A model generated the notes under the pieces. That model ran no database searches. It was given only the letters and a program-made list of their open reading frames with translations, and was not told the origin of the DNA. A stretch of DNA of 64,000 bases from Typha latifolia. Lineage: Eukaryota; Streptophyta; Magnoliopsida; Poales; Typhaceae. Shown piece after piece: positions 1 to 10,250 of the stretch. Position 1 is the stretch's first letter; every line of letters starts with the position of its first letter. The translations under genes and the position numbers were made by a program. The stretch lies in the NCBI GenBank assembly GCA_019914945.1, contig CM034106.1:3472001-3536000 (forward strand), read 5' to 3'.

Positions 1-440
1 ACTTGCACTCCGATGTTATTTGTCCAGAACTCCAACTTCCTCATGGTGAGTTCCAGTATCCATCGTCTGCTCCACTTCCTGATGTCAATGAATATGCTAG
101 TACTGTGTTAATCAAAGGGGAACGTTGGAAGGGCAACATGATGCCTCATGCGAAACTGACATTAGTGGCTCGCATTCTTCACCTGCTTTGTCTATACAAC
201 GTCACCCCTAAGAGTTCCCACTCCAATATTAGTCCGGATCGTGCCTTCCTCCTTCATGCGATGTTGTCGGGAGTTTCTGTTGATTTGGCTGCGGTGATTT
301 ATGATTCTGTTAGGTTTTTATTTGTTGGCAATTGTGTACAGAATATTCTAAGTATATTTTTTCATATATATGAGCTTTAGACAAGTCTAGAATATCTCTG
401 GTTTGAAGAATTGCAAGATTATTGGAGAAAAGCCGTCGAG

Positions 441-633
441 TTCACACCGCGTTAACAAACGCGTTTGAACGCGGGCACTGCGTTCACATAGACCGAGAGC
501 AGCGTTCACAAACGCGTTCGAACGCAACGTGAAGAATTCAAGCTGTTGCGTTTGAACGCACTTGGGCCCGTTCGAACGCACCTGAGATCAAGTCAGGCCG
601 TTCGAACGCACACGGGCCGCGTTCGAACGCACC
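441..633. repeat. GCGTTCGAACGC palindrome array in LTR U3
   Basis: A cluster of exact and near-exact copies of the 12-bp palindrome GCGTTCGAACGC (exact near 511 and 619) is interspersed with half-sites such as GCGTTCACA. It lies immediately upstream of the TATA box of this LTR and is rich in CpG and TTCGAA, against an AT-rich background. Confidence 0.9.
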
Positions 634-703
634 TATGAAGTTTGCAATTTATTGGATTTTCGTGAGTACGAATATAACTTGGATTTGGCTCTATCTTGGA
701 GAT

Positions 704-714
704 CATATATAAGG
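704..714 (+). promoter_or_regulatory. LTR TATA box
   Basis: CATATATAAGG lies about 70 bp downstream of the palindrome array and is conserved in position in all six Sirevirus LTRs in the window (2444, 14053, 34741, 58663, and on the minus strand 59842-59852). It is the likely core promoter of the LTR. Confidence 0.7.
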
Positions 715-1604
715 ATAGTGTTGCCCTAACTTAAGGGTGGGGGAAGAAGATTATTTAAGGAGACTTTTTGGAGGCTACATCGCTACTTCAACAAACAAGG
801 TCATTCGCATCCATAGATCTTAATCTTTCGTCTTAAGGGCTATCTAGACGAAAGATCAATCTCGAGGGCTACTGAGATTGGACTTCAATCACGAGAAGCA
901 GTGAATCATGGGTTCTAGCGATCAAGACTGAGAGGAACAAAGTCGTTTGGATCGACGCGTTGTTTTGTGAGTCAGTCTTGTAACTGCTAATATTTTAGTG
1001 ATTGGTTTTGATCCGAGTTTGGATCCGTGGTTTTTTCCTGTTTGGGTTTTTCCATGTTAAAATCTTGACGTTCATCTCTGCCTTCGTTTTTAATATTTCT
1101 TCCAATGTTTACTTAAGCAAACGAAAAATATCATTGCCTAGTGTTTAGATACATACGTGTGTCTAGGGGTTTTTTCAGATTCCATTCTAACAGCTGCACA
1201 AAAAGAAGCGCCCCGTGAAGGGTTGCCGTTTGGCATATTTATTACCAATTTGTGCACTCAGAGTGGGGTGCGAGTGGATGCCTCAGAACCTTCCCTTACT
1301 CAGAGCGGGGTGCGAGTGGATGCCTCGGAGTCAAGCTCATGATCAGTCGTCTCCTCTCAAGCCGTCCTCTTCCGCCGCTGGACGTTCATCACACCTCGAC
1401 ATTTCTGACGATAGTTCAGACGATGACTCATCTCACACTGAGGGGGAGTTACCACAGTTCTCTGACCGTTTCGATTAGCTTAGCACTCAGGTGCAGGACC
1501 TCCATTCGGTCGTGAATGATTTACGAGTTGAGCAAGCTCGTAAGGGGACCGTACTTGACTCCGTGTTGTCGATTCTTCATCGTCAGTTCCCTTTGAGTTC
1601 CTAG

Positions 1605-1972
1605 TCTTTTGCATTTGTGTCAAAAAGGGGAAGAGTGAGTGTGAGTTTAGACGTGTGTTTGGAGTTTAGGAGTTTACTGGTGTAAGGAGAGTAATGGCGT
1701 AGGGGGAGTTTACTAGTTTATGTTTACTGCATAATAACTTTGCATGAATACTGTGAACTTTGTTTGCTTGAGTACTTGTGAACTGCTTGCTTGATAACTT
1801 GTGTTTGGATTCTTATTCATTTCAAGTTACTTTCACTTGATCTTGGTTTGGTATATTTTTATTTGCAGGGATTGATGTGCTAAAAGTACTAGACTTGTTG
1901 AATGCTCATTTTGAATTCTTTGTAATATCTTGTAAACTAGATGTTTTGTCATAAATAGCTAAAGGGGGAGAT
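1605..1972 (+). other. Sirevirus 3' noncoding region with several polypurine tracts
   Basis: There is no open frame. Three purine tracts occur: AAAAAGGGGAAGAG near 1622, AGGGGGAG near 1701 and AAAGGGGGAGA at 1961-1971, two bases before the LTR. Repeated polypurine tracts downstream of the last ORF are a known Sirevirus trait. The same layout appears at 33904-34243 and, reversed, at 60356-60711. Confidence 0.75.
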
Positions 1973-2919
1973 TGTTAGGTTTTTAATTATTGGCAATTGT
2001 GTACAAAATATTCTAAGTGTATTTTTACATGTATATGAGTTTTATACAAGTCTAGAATATCTCTGGTTTGAAGAATTGCAAAATTATTGGAGAAAAGCTG
2101 TTGAGTTCACACCGCGTTCACAAACGCGTTCGAATGCGGGTAGTTGCATTCACACAGACCGAGAGCTGCATTCACACAAACCGAGAGCTGCGTTCACAAA
2201 CGCGTTCGAACGCGGGTACTGTGTTCACACAGACCGAGAGCTGCGTTCACAAACGCATTCGAACGCAATCTGAAGAATTCAAGTTGTCGCGTTCGAATGC
2301 ACTCGGGCCCGTTCAAACGCACCTGAGATTAAGTCATGGCGTTCGAACGCACCCGGGCCGTGTTCGAATGCACCAACGAAGTTTGAAAATCTTAGACTTT
2401 CATGAGTACGGATAAGACTTGGATTTGGCTCTATCTTGGAGATCATATATAAGGATTGTGATGCCCTATCTCTAGGGTGGTTGAAGAAGCATTATTGAAG
2501 GAGACTTCTTGTGGCTACATCGGTTCTTCAACTAACAAGGTTCCACTCATCATTAAAAAAGTTAATCTTTCGTCTTAAGAGCTATCTAGACGAAAGATCA
2601 ATCTCGAGGGTTACAGAGGTTGGACTTCAATCATGAGAAGTAGTGAATCGTGGGTTCCAGCGAGCAAGATTGAGAGGAACAAAGTCTTTTTGATCGACGG
2701 GTTGTTTTGTGAGTCAGTTTTGTAACTGCTACTATTCTAGTGATTGGTTTTGATCCGAGTTTGGATCCGTGGTTTTTCTCCCGTTTGGGTTTTTCCACGT
2801 TAAAATCTTGAAGTTCATCTCTGCTTTCGTTCTTAATATTTCTACGGACTTTTACTCAAGCGAACGAGTGATATCATTGCCTAGTATTTAGATACATACT
2901 TGTGTCTAGGGGTTTTTCA
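1973..2919 (+). mobile_element. 3' LTR of the left-hand Sirevirus
   Basis: The LTR follows the polypurine tract directly, begins TGTTAGGTTTTTA and ends CTAGGGGTTTTTCA. It is 947 bp long. The element's 5' part lies outside the window, so its duplication cannot be checked; the base following the LTR begins GAGTC. The U3 holds a palindrome array at 2107-2374 and a TATA box at 2444-2454. Confidence 0.9.
2107..2374. repeat. GCGTTCGAACGC palindrome array in LTR U3
   Basis: This array has a repeating layout of palindrome, GCGTTCACA half-site and a CAGACCGAGAGC spacer. It is more decayed than the array at 34375: most copies carry a C-to-T or G-to-A change inside the CpG sites, as methylated repeats tend to. 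Confidence 0.88.
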
Positions 2920-3389
2920 GAGTCATGGGTGGTATTTGGACTAAATGAAAGGTCGTGTAAGGCATAACTTGACAATTGGCTGATCTAAGGTTTAGATGTG
3001 CTAGATTATTAGGGCTAGGGTTGATGTAGGTGATGATGGAACATGGGTAATGGGTAATGGAAAAAAAACTAACAGGAGAGGGAGAGAAATATTTACTAGA
3101 CAATAGTGAAAAATATTAAGAAAGATAAATTTAATTCATAAGCATGCCCAAAATACAAGCAATAAGAACCTATTTATAAAGAAATAAATAATAGATTCAT
3201 AAACCAAATAAGAAACAAATATAAAAGCATATCTAAACTAGCCATTAGCTCTTCCTCAAATTGCAACTCCCTTCTACCTTATGTAGTATTCATATCTGAA
3301 TAAAGCTTGAACATAAAAATTTCACAAAGTCACTGATCTAAACATTTGGTTTACATTATTTGATCAACATCTTTCGCTCATATATAGAT
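2920..3389. other. Unassigned AT-rich stretch
   Basis: I see no credible reading frame, no LTR end and no clear repeat here. It lies between the end of a Sirevirus LTR and the first recognisable chromovirus H codons, so it may be eroded H sequence, but nothing in it shows that. Confidence 0.4.
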
Positions 3390-3521
3390 AGTTGCTAAGA
3401 TTTGGGTGGGAGAGCTTTACAAAGGTAACCCACGCGTCAACCTTCTTGCATAAGCATAACTCCAATACCAACCCTTGAAGCATCACACTTGATCACGAAT
3501 GTCTTCAAAAAATTAGGTAGC
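3390..3521 (-). pseudogene. Chromovirus H, RNase H fragment
   Basis: Read on the minus strand, about 3521-3440 gives LPNFLKTFVIKCDASRVGIG followed by VMLMQEG, the start of a Ty3/gypsy RNase H domain (the first catalytic Asp lies in the CDAS motif). The frame then meets a stop. H is the host of C1, whose insertion duplicated GTAGC here (3517-3521) and at 8757-8761, where H resumes. Confidence 0.75.
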
Positions 3522-3622
3522 TGATAGGCTCTGATATCAATTTGATAAGGCTCTGATACCACTGATAAGCTCTGATACCAAATGATAGGCTATGATACCA
3601 AATGATAGGCTATGATACCAAA
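3522..3622 (-). repeat. Five tandem primer-binding-site-like units inside the LTR end
   Basis: On the plus strand GCTCTGATACCA or close variants recur five times (GATATCA, GATACCA, GATACCA, then two with CTATGATACCA) at about 20-bp spacing. Each is followed by TGATA, the inverted LTR terminus. The complement TGGTATCAGAGC is the site that pairs with initiator Met-tRNA. The flanking duplication GTAGC lies outside the array, so it is part of this LTR. Confidence 0.88.
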
Positions 3623-4189
3623 TGATAGTATCTGCAACTAAAAGATCGGCTACGGAATAATTCCTTAAGATCTGAATTTATTACAGGAAGCAGTCCGTGC
3701 AACCGTGGGAAAATATTTTTCTGATATTCTCCGGTAGTCATAAAATTACGATAGTAATTGGGTTGGATCCATAACTTTCTAATCTACAACTTTTGTATAT
3801 ACACCCTTCGCAGATTTGACTTGTAGCAGGGACGAAAATATGGAATAACGTGGGTGATGGTGGTGGTGACGGGTGGAGTGGATGTTAGGGTTATGGATCG
3901 GTATGGAGATGATGATGGATTGTGGAAGTGATTAAGAGAAGTAGACGAAGGGAAACGAAGTGGTCATGATCCCAAAGAAGAGGGAGGAGGGAGGAGTCTA
4001 GAGAGAAGATAGGAGGTAAGAAATCAAGAATCTAATTCTATAATGAAGTTGGCTGCCATCCACATATTTATAGAGGCTAGCCAACAAGTCCTAAAACAAT
4101 ATGAAACCCTAACAAACCAGCTAAAGCAGTATTCCTTATCTTCTCCGATTACCTCTTGCATTAAGCTTTCATTTTGTCGCAGATAGATT

Positions 4190-4289
4190 CAGAATATGAA
4201 GAATTCATGTTGGTTGTAGATCTAGAGGTTAGCAACCTTCTGAATATAAAGAATTCATGTTGGTTGTAGATCTAGAGGTTAGCGACCTT
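4190..4289 (-). repeat. 50-bp tandem duplication in the C1 LTR U3
   Basis: GAATTCATGTTGGTTGTAGA recurs at 4201 and 4251, and the flanking sequence repeats with it at a 50-bp period with few differences. The right-hand LTR of C1 lacks it. It occupies the part of U3 where other C elements carry the palindrome array. Confidence 0.8.
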
Positions 4290-4402
4290 ATCCAACTAGT
4301 TTAATATTATTTGAATATGTGTAGAATATTCTATGAATATTTTCCCAAAACTGCACAGAGCTAGATTTAACTAATTAAATAAAATTCTAACTAAGTGTAT
4401 CA

Positions 4403-4440
4403 GCCCACCACGCTTCCCCCACCTTGCCCTCAAGGTGAAA
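4403..4440 (-). promoter_or_regulatory. C1 polypurine tract
   Basis: The minus strand reads a purine-rich run (GGTGGGGGAAGCGTGGTGGG) ending at the first base of the 3' LTR at 4402. It is the expected plus-strand primer. A near-identical tract precedes the LTR of E at 37110-37147. Confidence 0.8.
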
Positions 4441-4477
4441 AGTCGAGGAAACGCTCTAAGATATCTGTCTCCAACTC

Positions 4478-4846
4478 TCATGTCGCCTCATCGAATGGCT
4501 TGTCATGCCACTTAACTAAAATCTCCATCTCCAATTTGGTACCATGTTGTTGTCGGCGTCTAGCAAGTACTCGAACTGGCTGTACGATCTCTATCTCCTC
4601 TAATGGCTCCGGTAGAACCTGTCCAACAATCTCATGATCTCTAATATGCTCTCTCAATAATGAAACATGAAAGACAGGATGCACTCTCGATCCCTCTGGC
4701 AGCTCCAAACGATATGCAACCGGAGCAATATGTTCCAACACCTGAATGCATCCGCGGTCTAGCAGCAAACCGCCTCGATTCTCCAACTCTGGATGGCGCT
4801 CCAGATCATCCATCACCTCCTACAATAATCTCAAAATATCAGGATC
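4478..4846 (-). pseudogene. C1 integrase C-terminus and chromodomain-like tail, fused across an integrase deletion
   Basis: The 112-aa frame starts with the spacer that normally precedes integrase (HPELENRGGLLLDRGCIQV) and passes straight into the region after the integrase core (VLEHIAPVAYRLELPEGS). The zinc-binding and DDE catalytic parts of integrase are absent. The tail ends with a chromodomain-like stretch, MEILVKWHDKPFDEAT, the mark of chromoviruses, thought to guide insertion to particular chromatin. The join is in frame, near 4745. Confidence 0.8.
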
Positions 4847-4849
4847 AGA

Positions 4850-6330
4850 TGTACACACATACCTCAGCTCGTCAAGGAAGGAAAAGGTAGAAGATGATTA
4901 GGCTGCAAGCTCGGTGGTATCGGGTTGTCGCGATAGTGCATCCGCCGCTCTGTTTTCCGTTCCTTTCTTGTATTGGATTTTATAATCATATCCCAGCAAT
5001 TTTGTGACCCATCTTTGCTGTGTCAGAGTGTGTATACGCTATCCCATAAAGTAGGGAAGGCTCCTTTCATCGGTTATAGTACCGATTTTGTACAGTTCCT
5101 ATGCCAACACCTGACGCATCACATTCCACAATGAACTCTTTGGTGAAATCTGGTAGCACTAAAACGGGTGCCGTCGTCATTGCTATTTTCAATTTTTCAA
5201 TGGCGTAGTAGCTTCATCCATCCATCTAAACGAGTCATTTTTCAACAAATAAGTGATGGGGGCAGCGATCTTGCCATATCCGGCGATGAATCGACGATAA
5301 TATCCGATCAGCCCCAAAAATCCTCTCAATCAGATGGTAGTAGTAGGAATAGGCTAAGCAGTCATACATGCAACCTTTTGAGGATCCGCCACTACACCAT
5401 CCGCTAAAATAATGTGGCCTAAATACTCCATTTGTGGTACTCCCCATAGGCACTTGGACTTTTTGATTTTCAATTAGTTTTGCTCTAACAAATTCAGCAC
5501 GTCCTCCAAATGCCGCCAATGCTCCGATTTAGTTCTGCTATATACCAAAATATTGTCAAAAAATACCAAGACATACCTTCGCAAGAGACGCTGAAATATA
5601 TCATTCATGAGGTCTTGAAAGGTAGCTAGAGCATTGGTGAGACCAAAAGGCATCACTCGGAACTCGTAATGCCCATCCGAAGTCCGAAATACAGTTTTGT
5701 GCACATCCTCTTGGTGAACTCTAATTTGATGATACTCGGCCCTCAAGTCAAGCTTACTAAATTAGTCGCTTCTGCAAGCTCGTCCAGCAACTCCTCGATA
5801 ACCGGAATAGGATACCGTTCCTTGACAGTAATAGCGTTTAGTGCTCGATAGTCGACACAAAAATGCCATGTTCCGTCCTTTTTTCGCACCAAAAGCATGG
5901 AGGATGAGTATCAGCTGTAACTTGGTTGTATGAGGCCTTGCTCCAACATCTCGGCTACCATCCTTGAAATAACTTCTTTTTGCACATGTGGATACTGATA
6001 TGGCCTCACGTTCGCCAGTGCAGCCCCGAGTACAATCTCTATATAAAGGTCCGTTGCTCTCCTCGGTAGCAACTCCTGCAGCTCCTCAAACAGTCTAGAA
6101 AAGTTATCTAATAAATTAGACAATTCAATGGTAGTACCTAAACTCGTTTGAGGCTCATCTCCTGCTAGTCCTAACTGAAGAAGATAGGCCAAATCATACG
6201 CACAAGGCAGCCCCATCATAAGCTGCATCGTAGGAATCGACGAAAACCGAACACCATCAAGCTGCACATCTTTGTTTCCTTGTTTATATTTCATCCACAT
6301 GCTCCGGAAATCAAATGTGATGAGTTCCAA
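4850..6330 (-). pseudogene. C1 reverse transcriptase and RNase H, decayed
   Basis: From high to low coordinate the minus strand encodes the RT N-terminal part (6330-5911, with PYQYPHVQKEVISRMVAEML and EQGLIQPSYS), the RT core (5746-5474), the connection and RNase H (5519-4850), split by frameshifts and stops. The catalytic YxDD box reads FFDNILVYS at 5552-5575: the second essential Asp is Asn (GAT to AAT), so this polymerase should be inactive even if translated. C3 keeps FFDD at the same place. Confidence 0.85.
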
Positions 6331-6339
6331 ACTCTGTAA

Positions 6340-7830
6340 CCACTAAGCACCAAGGACAATGTCCACTCCTCGCAACGCCAACGGATACAAGTCCACAATG
6401 ATGTCGTGTCCATGCACCCGTATACTGACCTGGCGACACAAGCTCTCCGCCCTAAGCTTCGTGCTATCTCCAATAGCAATGTCAAATCCCGTGGTCGGCT
6501 CGGCATCCAAACCTAATCTCCTCACTAACCTCTTTGTCTAGGAAGTTGTGTGTACTCCGCGAATCAATGAGGATTTGCACACAATACTTTCTAACGAGTC
6601 CGTCTACCCATAACGTACTCAACGCGGAAGTACCCGAATATGCATATATCAATATTTCAGCTTGAATATCTTCCTCAATGCCCTCCACAACGGCCTCCTC
6701 ATAGACCTCCTCTGGACACTCCTCATCATCAACAACCTCATCATCCTCCTCAAGACCATCGATAAGCATGACACTCCCGATCAGTTTAGTACACCGATGA
6801 CCGGGGGTGAAACGCTCATCACATTGAAAGAAAATGCCCTTCACTCTTCGTTCTTCCACCTGGACAGGTGTAAGAGTTCCTACGGGGGGTCTTGTGCATC
6901 CTCTAACATCTGAAGAACATCTAAAAGTTGGTCAAGATCTAGTAGTCACAGCCGCTGTTTTTAAAATCGTAGAATTTTTAGTTGGCGTTCTAGGTGCAAA
7001 CTGCCCATCTCGGTTGCCCCAATTTATTTTCACTGCCATCTTTAGAGCCCTATACTTTTGTTCCATCCTCACAGCCTTCTCAAAGGCCTCCTCAAGAGTA
7101 CTAGGACATAGAGCGCGAATATCCGCTTGTATCTTATCCCGCAACTTTGAAATAAATATACTCACCCAATCCGTTGGATCACTGCCTTGGAATTTTGGAA
7201 AGTCCAAGCGTGGAGTTCTCCCTCGAATAGCGTTGTCAGATTCACGAAAAATCCTTGGTTCAGGTCTAAACCTTTGTGCATGTTGATCACCTTCTCTAAA
7301 TCCTCGAGCACGTAAATCGCTATCTCCATTGGGATCAACCTCATCCTTATAGTGCTAATCCTCCTTATCGACGAAGCGCACTAGTACCGCACGCCTATCG
7401 GGTTCCACCACTGCTGGTGTTGGATTTTGTAACGAAGGTGGGGGATGATGCGAAGGCATAGGTAGGAGAGGATCATTGACACTCATATGATGCACCTGGA
7501 CCTTTGGGGTATCGGTTCTATGGGGTCCCACCGCTGGTCCTTCTTGAAACTCTGTTCGTCGTCAAGGAGATGACGAATCCAATCGATTCACGACATATTC
7601 CTTGAATTCATTGTGATCCTTTTGTATGTTGTCAACTCTATGCAACAATGTTTGAAACATGCCCCCTAGTTCATCCATATTCGAACACATTAGACGTTGG
7701 TTGACTCGGTCCTGCCGTGGTCGCTCCAAAGAAATCGACCTCTCTGTTAGGGTCATCGTGCATTGAGTCCTCCCTTGTCGGTGTGCTCTCCATAGGTCTC
7801 ATTGTTGATGTCATCTTTCTTGTTTCAACC
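6340..7830 (-). pseudogene. C1 gag and protease, rearranged
   Basis: The gag N-terminus is near 7830-7670 and the core at 7207-6932 (MDFPKFQGSDPTDW). Between GSDPTDWVSIF and ISKLRDKIQADIRALCPSTL the central gag part is missing, since other copies have about 80 residues there. A zinc-knuckle remnant (FFQCDERFTPGHRC) lies near 6835-6790, then the acidic linker and protease. The protease box reads LIDSRSTHNFLD: the Gly of the D-S/T-G triad is Arg. Confidence 0.8.
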
Positions 7831-7857
7831 ATTAATAGAGGTTTGAGGTTCACCTGC

Positions 7858-8073
7858 TCTGATACCAATTGATAGGCTCTAATACCACTTTGATAAGCTC
7901 TGATACCAATTGATAGGCTCTCATACCACTTTGATAAGCTCTGATACCAATTGATAGGCTTTGATTCCAATTGATAGGCTCTGATACTAAATTCATAGGC
8001 CCTGATACCAATTTGATAAGGTTCTGATACCACTTATAAGCTCTGATACCAAATGATAGGCTCTGATACCAAA
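7858..8073 (-). repeat. Array of about eleven primer-binding-site units across the C1 LTR/leader border
   Basis: GCTCTGATACCA and variants recur about eleven times at 20-22 bp, each followed by TGATA or TTGATAA. By alignment with the left LTR, about four units (7993-8073) lie inside the 5' LTR and about seven (7858-7992) lie in the leader. The LTR terminus here reads TCATAG, a mutated TGATAG. Pfam-style frames across it, repeating SIRAYQ or NWYQS, are artefacts of the 20-bp repeat. Confidence 0.85.
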
Positions 8074-8756
8074 TGATAGGATCTAGAACCAAAAGATCGG
8101 CTACCGAACAATTCCTTAAGATCTGAATTTATTGTAGGAAGTAGTTCGTGCAACCGTAGGAAAATATTCTTCAGATATTATCTAGTAGTTGAAAAGTTAT
8201 GACACAAATTGGGTTGGATCCGTAACTTCCCAATCTATAACTTTTGTATTTACACCCTTCACAGATTCGAATTGTAGCAGGGACAAAAATACGGAATAAC
8301 GTGGGTGATGGTGGTGGTGACGAGTGGAGTGGATGTTAGGGTTATGGATGGGTATGGAGATGAGGGTGAATTGTCGAAATTATTAAGAGAAGTAGACAAA
8401 GGGAAATGAAGTGGTCGGGATCCCAAAAAAGAGGGGTGACTCGACAAACGAGGGAGATTAGAAGCGAGGAGAAACCTTGCCAATGGTAGATGTGGAAGGA
8501 TGGTGAAGAGGGAGGAGTCTTAGAGAGAAGATAGGAGGCAAAAAATCAAGAATCCAATTCCATAATAAAGTTGGCTGCCATCCACATATTTATAAAGGCT
8601 AGCTAACAAGTCCTAAAATAATATGAAACCTTAACAAACCAACTAAACCAGTATTCCTTATTTTCTCCGATTACCTCTCAGATTAAGCTCTCCGATTACC
8701 TCCCGAAACTACGCAGAGCTAGATTTAGCTAATTAAATAGAATCCTAAGTGTATCA
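7993..8756 (-). mobile_element. C1 5' LTR
   Basis: It begins on the minus strand TGATACACTTAGG at 8756, next to GTAGC at 8757-8761. The inner border is placed at 7993 by aligning its primer-site units with those of the left LTR; a border at 8074 is the alternative if the units are counted as leader. The U3 is shorter than in the left LTR. Confidence 0.75.
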
Positions 8757-8761
8757 GTAGC

Positions 8762-9694
8762 ACCAAAATGGGATTGGAGGTCATAGCAGCCTTCAGCTTC
8801 CCAAATGCAACATGTGTCTTATCCATCTATTACCCTAACCCTTTTATAAATCGATGATAGTAACCTATACGGAAATCACATTGCTTCTTCGAATTCATCA
8901 GCAGTGGCCATCTCATCAAGTTCATGATTTTCTCGGGGTCCTCGAATCCTATGGCTGAAATAATATGTTTAAGATAATCTACATTTTGCTATTAAAGGCA
9001 CTTGGACATCTTCACATGTAGGTAGTGTTGGTGCGACCAATAACACCACCCCTAATATTTTAAGTGGTCATTTTATGTAAAACTTTACACAAAGATATCA
9101 TCAAAACATACTAGATGCAATAAGGGCTTGAAGATATCATTTATAAGTGGAAGATTGCCGGTTCATTGGTGAGGCCAAACGACATCACCAAGAATTCATA
9201 GTATATTGTGTGTGTAAAAAGCCATTTTGTGTACATTCAACAGGTGCACTCGAATTTGATGGTATCTTACCATTAAATCTAAACTTCGAGAACTAGGCCG
9301 CTCTTGATAACTCATCGAACAACTCCTCTATTGTTAGGATGGAATATCACTTTTTTATGATGATGACATTTATTGCTCGGTAGTCTACAAAAAAACTGCT
9401 AAGTCTCATCCTTCTTTCATATTTTGACTTAGACGACTATACACTTCGGCTAGGACAAATGGTCCTACTAGACAACATTTTCATGCTAATTTAATCCTCT
9501 TTTTAGATGTGTAGCTAGCAGTATGGTGATACATTGGTCGATCCTACACCGGCCACAATCTCAATGTGGTAACTGTTAGATCTATTCAATAGTAAACCCT
9601 TTGGCTCTATAAGCACCTTACTGAATTCCTACAATAGGGAATCTAGATCAGCGGGTAATATTGATGGATTGCTCTATTGAGGGTTTGATCATTT
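8762..9694 (-). pseudogene. Chromovirus H, reverse transcriptase fragment
   Basis: The minus strand reads GKLKAAMTSNPILVLL at the left end, continuing the RNase H fragment at 3521, then GYYHRFIKG, then decayed RT finger/palm sequence (MSFGLTNEPATF-like codons near 9160) and the RT N-terminal region. There are many stops and frameshifts. This is the oldest chromovirus copy in the nest by decay. Confidence 0.75.
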
Positions 9695-9762
9695 TGATAC
9701 ACTTAGTTATGATCTTTTCTTATTGCATTAGGTGTTTATTTTTATTAAAATAAAATTCTTGT

Positions 9763-9930
9763 AGGTTGCATTCGAACATAGGTAGAGTCGCGTTCGAACG
9801 CCCTTGTGAACGCCCGCATTCGAATGCTTGTGTCGCGTTTGCAAATCCAGAGAAACAGCTTTTTGAGTGCGTTCGAACGTGATCGCGTGCGTTCGAACGT
9901 GATCGCGTGCGTTCGAACGTGATCGACGGG
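9763..9930. repeat. Palindrome array in the G LTR U3
   Basis: It has one exact GCGTTCGAACGC (near 9791), several variants and three tandem copies of a 21-bp unit containing GCGTTCGAACGTGATCG (9867-9925). It lies just upstream of the TATA box at 9982-9992 (CTATAAATATA). The phrase GTTTGCAAATCCAGAGAAAC here is shared with the D-family arrays. Confidence 0.85.
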
Positions 9931-10250
9931 AATCCTCTAGAATTAGGGTTTCATATTATTTTAGGACTTGTTGGCTAGCCTCTATAAATATATAGATGGC
10001 AACGAACTTCATAATGCTATTGGATTCTTAATTTCTTGCTTCCTACCTTCTCTCTAGACTCCTCCCTCCTCCCTCTTCACCATCCTTCCATCTCTATCGT
10101 TGACAAGGTTTCTCATAACTTCTAATCTCCCTCGACTGTCGAGCCACCTCTCTTCTTTGGGATCTCGACCATTTCGTTACCTTCATCTATATCCCTAAAT
10201 CACATCCACAATCCACCTTCATCTCCATATCCCTCCATAACCCTAACATC

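Larger units (their letters stand above)
308..1177 (+). mobile_element. Solo LTR of a Sirevirus (Ty1/copia), target-site duplication GATTC
   Basis: The segment starts TGTTAGGTTTTTATTTG and ends CTAGGGGTTTTTTCA, the same termini as the LTRs at 1973, 13457, 34244, 58212 and 59392. It is flanked by GATTC at 303-307 and at 1178-1182. Removing the LTR and one GATTC restores the envelope-like frame. There is no internal retroelement sequence, so this is a solo LTR left by recombination between two LTRs. Confidence 0.93.
1..1604 (+). pseudogene. Sirevirus envelope-like protein gene, 5'-truncated and split by a solo LTR
   Basis: The reading frame from base 3 matches, residue for residue over most of its length, the middle of the fuller copy at 32844-33892 (shared stretches such as LIKGERWKGNMMPHAKL and RAFLLHAMLSGVSVDL). 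This is the domain Pfam calls putative plant transposon protein (PF20167), which I recognise as the envelope-like ORF that follows pol in Sireviruses. Codons read to 307 (...VIYDS), stop matching where an LTR begins at 308, and resume at 1183 (ILTAAQKEAPREG) after a 5-bp duplication. The 3' half carries a tandem duplication near 1258-1328 (QSGVRVDAS twice) that removes part of the linker and shifts frame, an in-frame TAG near 1477, and the expected C-terminal end FPLSS at 1604. The function of the family is not established; membrane or particle roles are only proposed. Confidence 0.8.
3522..4402 (-). mobile_element. C1 3' LTR
   Basis: On the minus strand it begins TGATACACTTAGTTAG at 4402 and ends TATCA at 3522, 881 bp. 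Its terminal hexamers TGATAC and GTATCA are inverted. It has no GCGTTCGAACGC array; its U3 instead carries a 50-bp direct repeat (4190-4289). Confidence 0.85.
3522..8756 (-). mobile_element. Chromovirus C1 (Ty3/gypsy), full-length insertion lacking integrase
   Basis: The element has both LTRs (3522-4402 and 7993-8756), a polypurine tract next to the left LTR, and gag, protease, RT, RNase H and chromodomain-like sequence in the right order on the minus strand. GTAGC at 3517-3521 and 8757-8761 is a perfect 5-bp target-site duplication. This fixes the outer end of the left LTR at 3522, so the five primer-site-like units at 3522-3622 belong to the LTR. C1 is non-autonomous: integrase is deleted, the RT active site is changed and the protease motif is broken. 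The LTRs differ by large indels, so the insertion is not young. Confidence 0.88.

Noticed and set aside
7858..8092. CRISPR-like array of 20-22 bp direct repeats
   Set aside because: The repeats are tRNA primer sites plus LTR ends, with no distinct spacers, in a plant retroelement leader.
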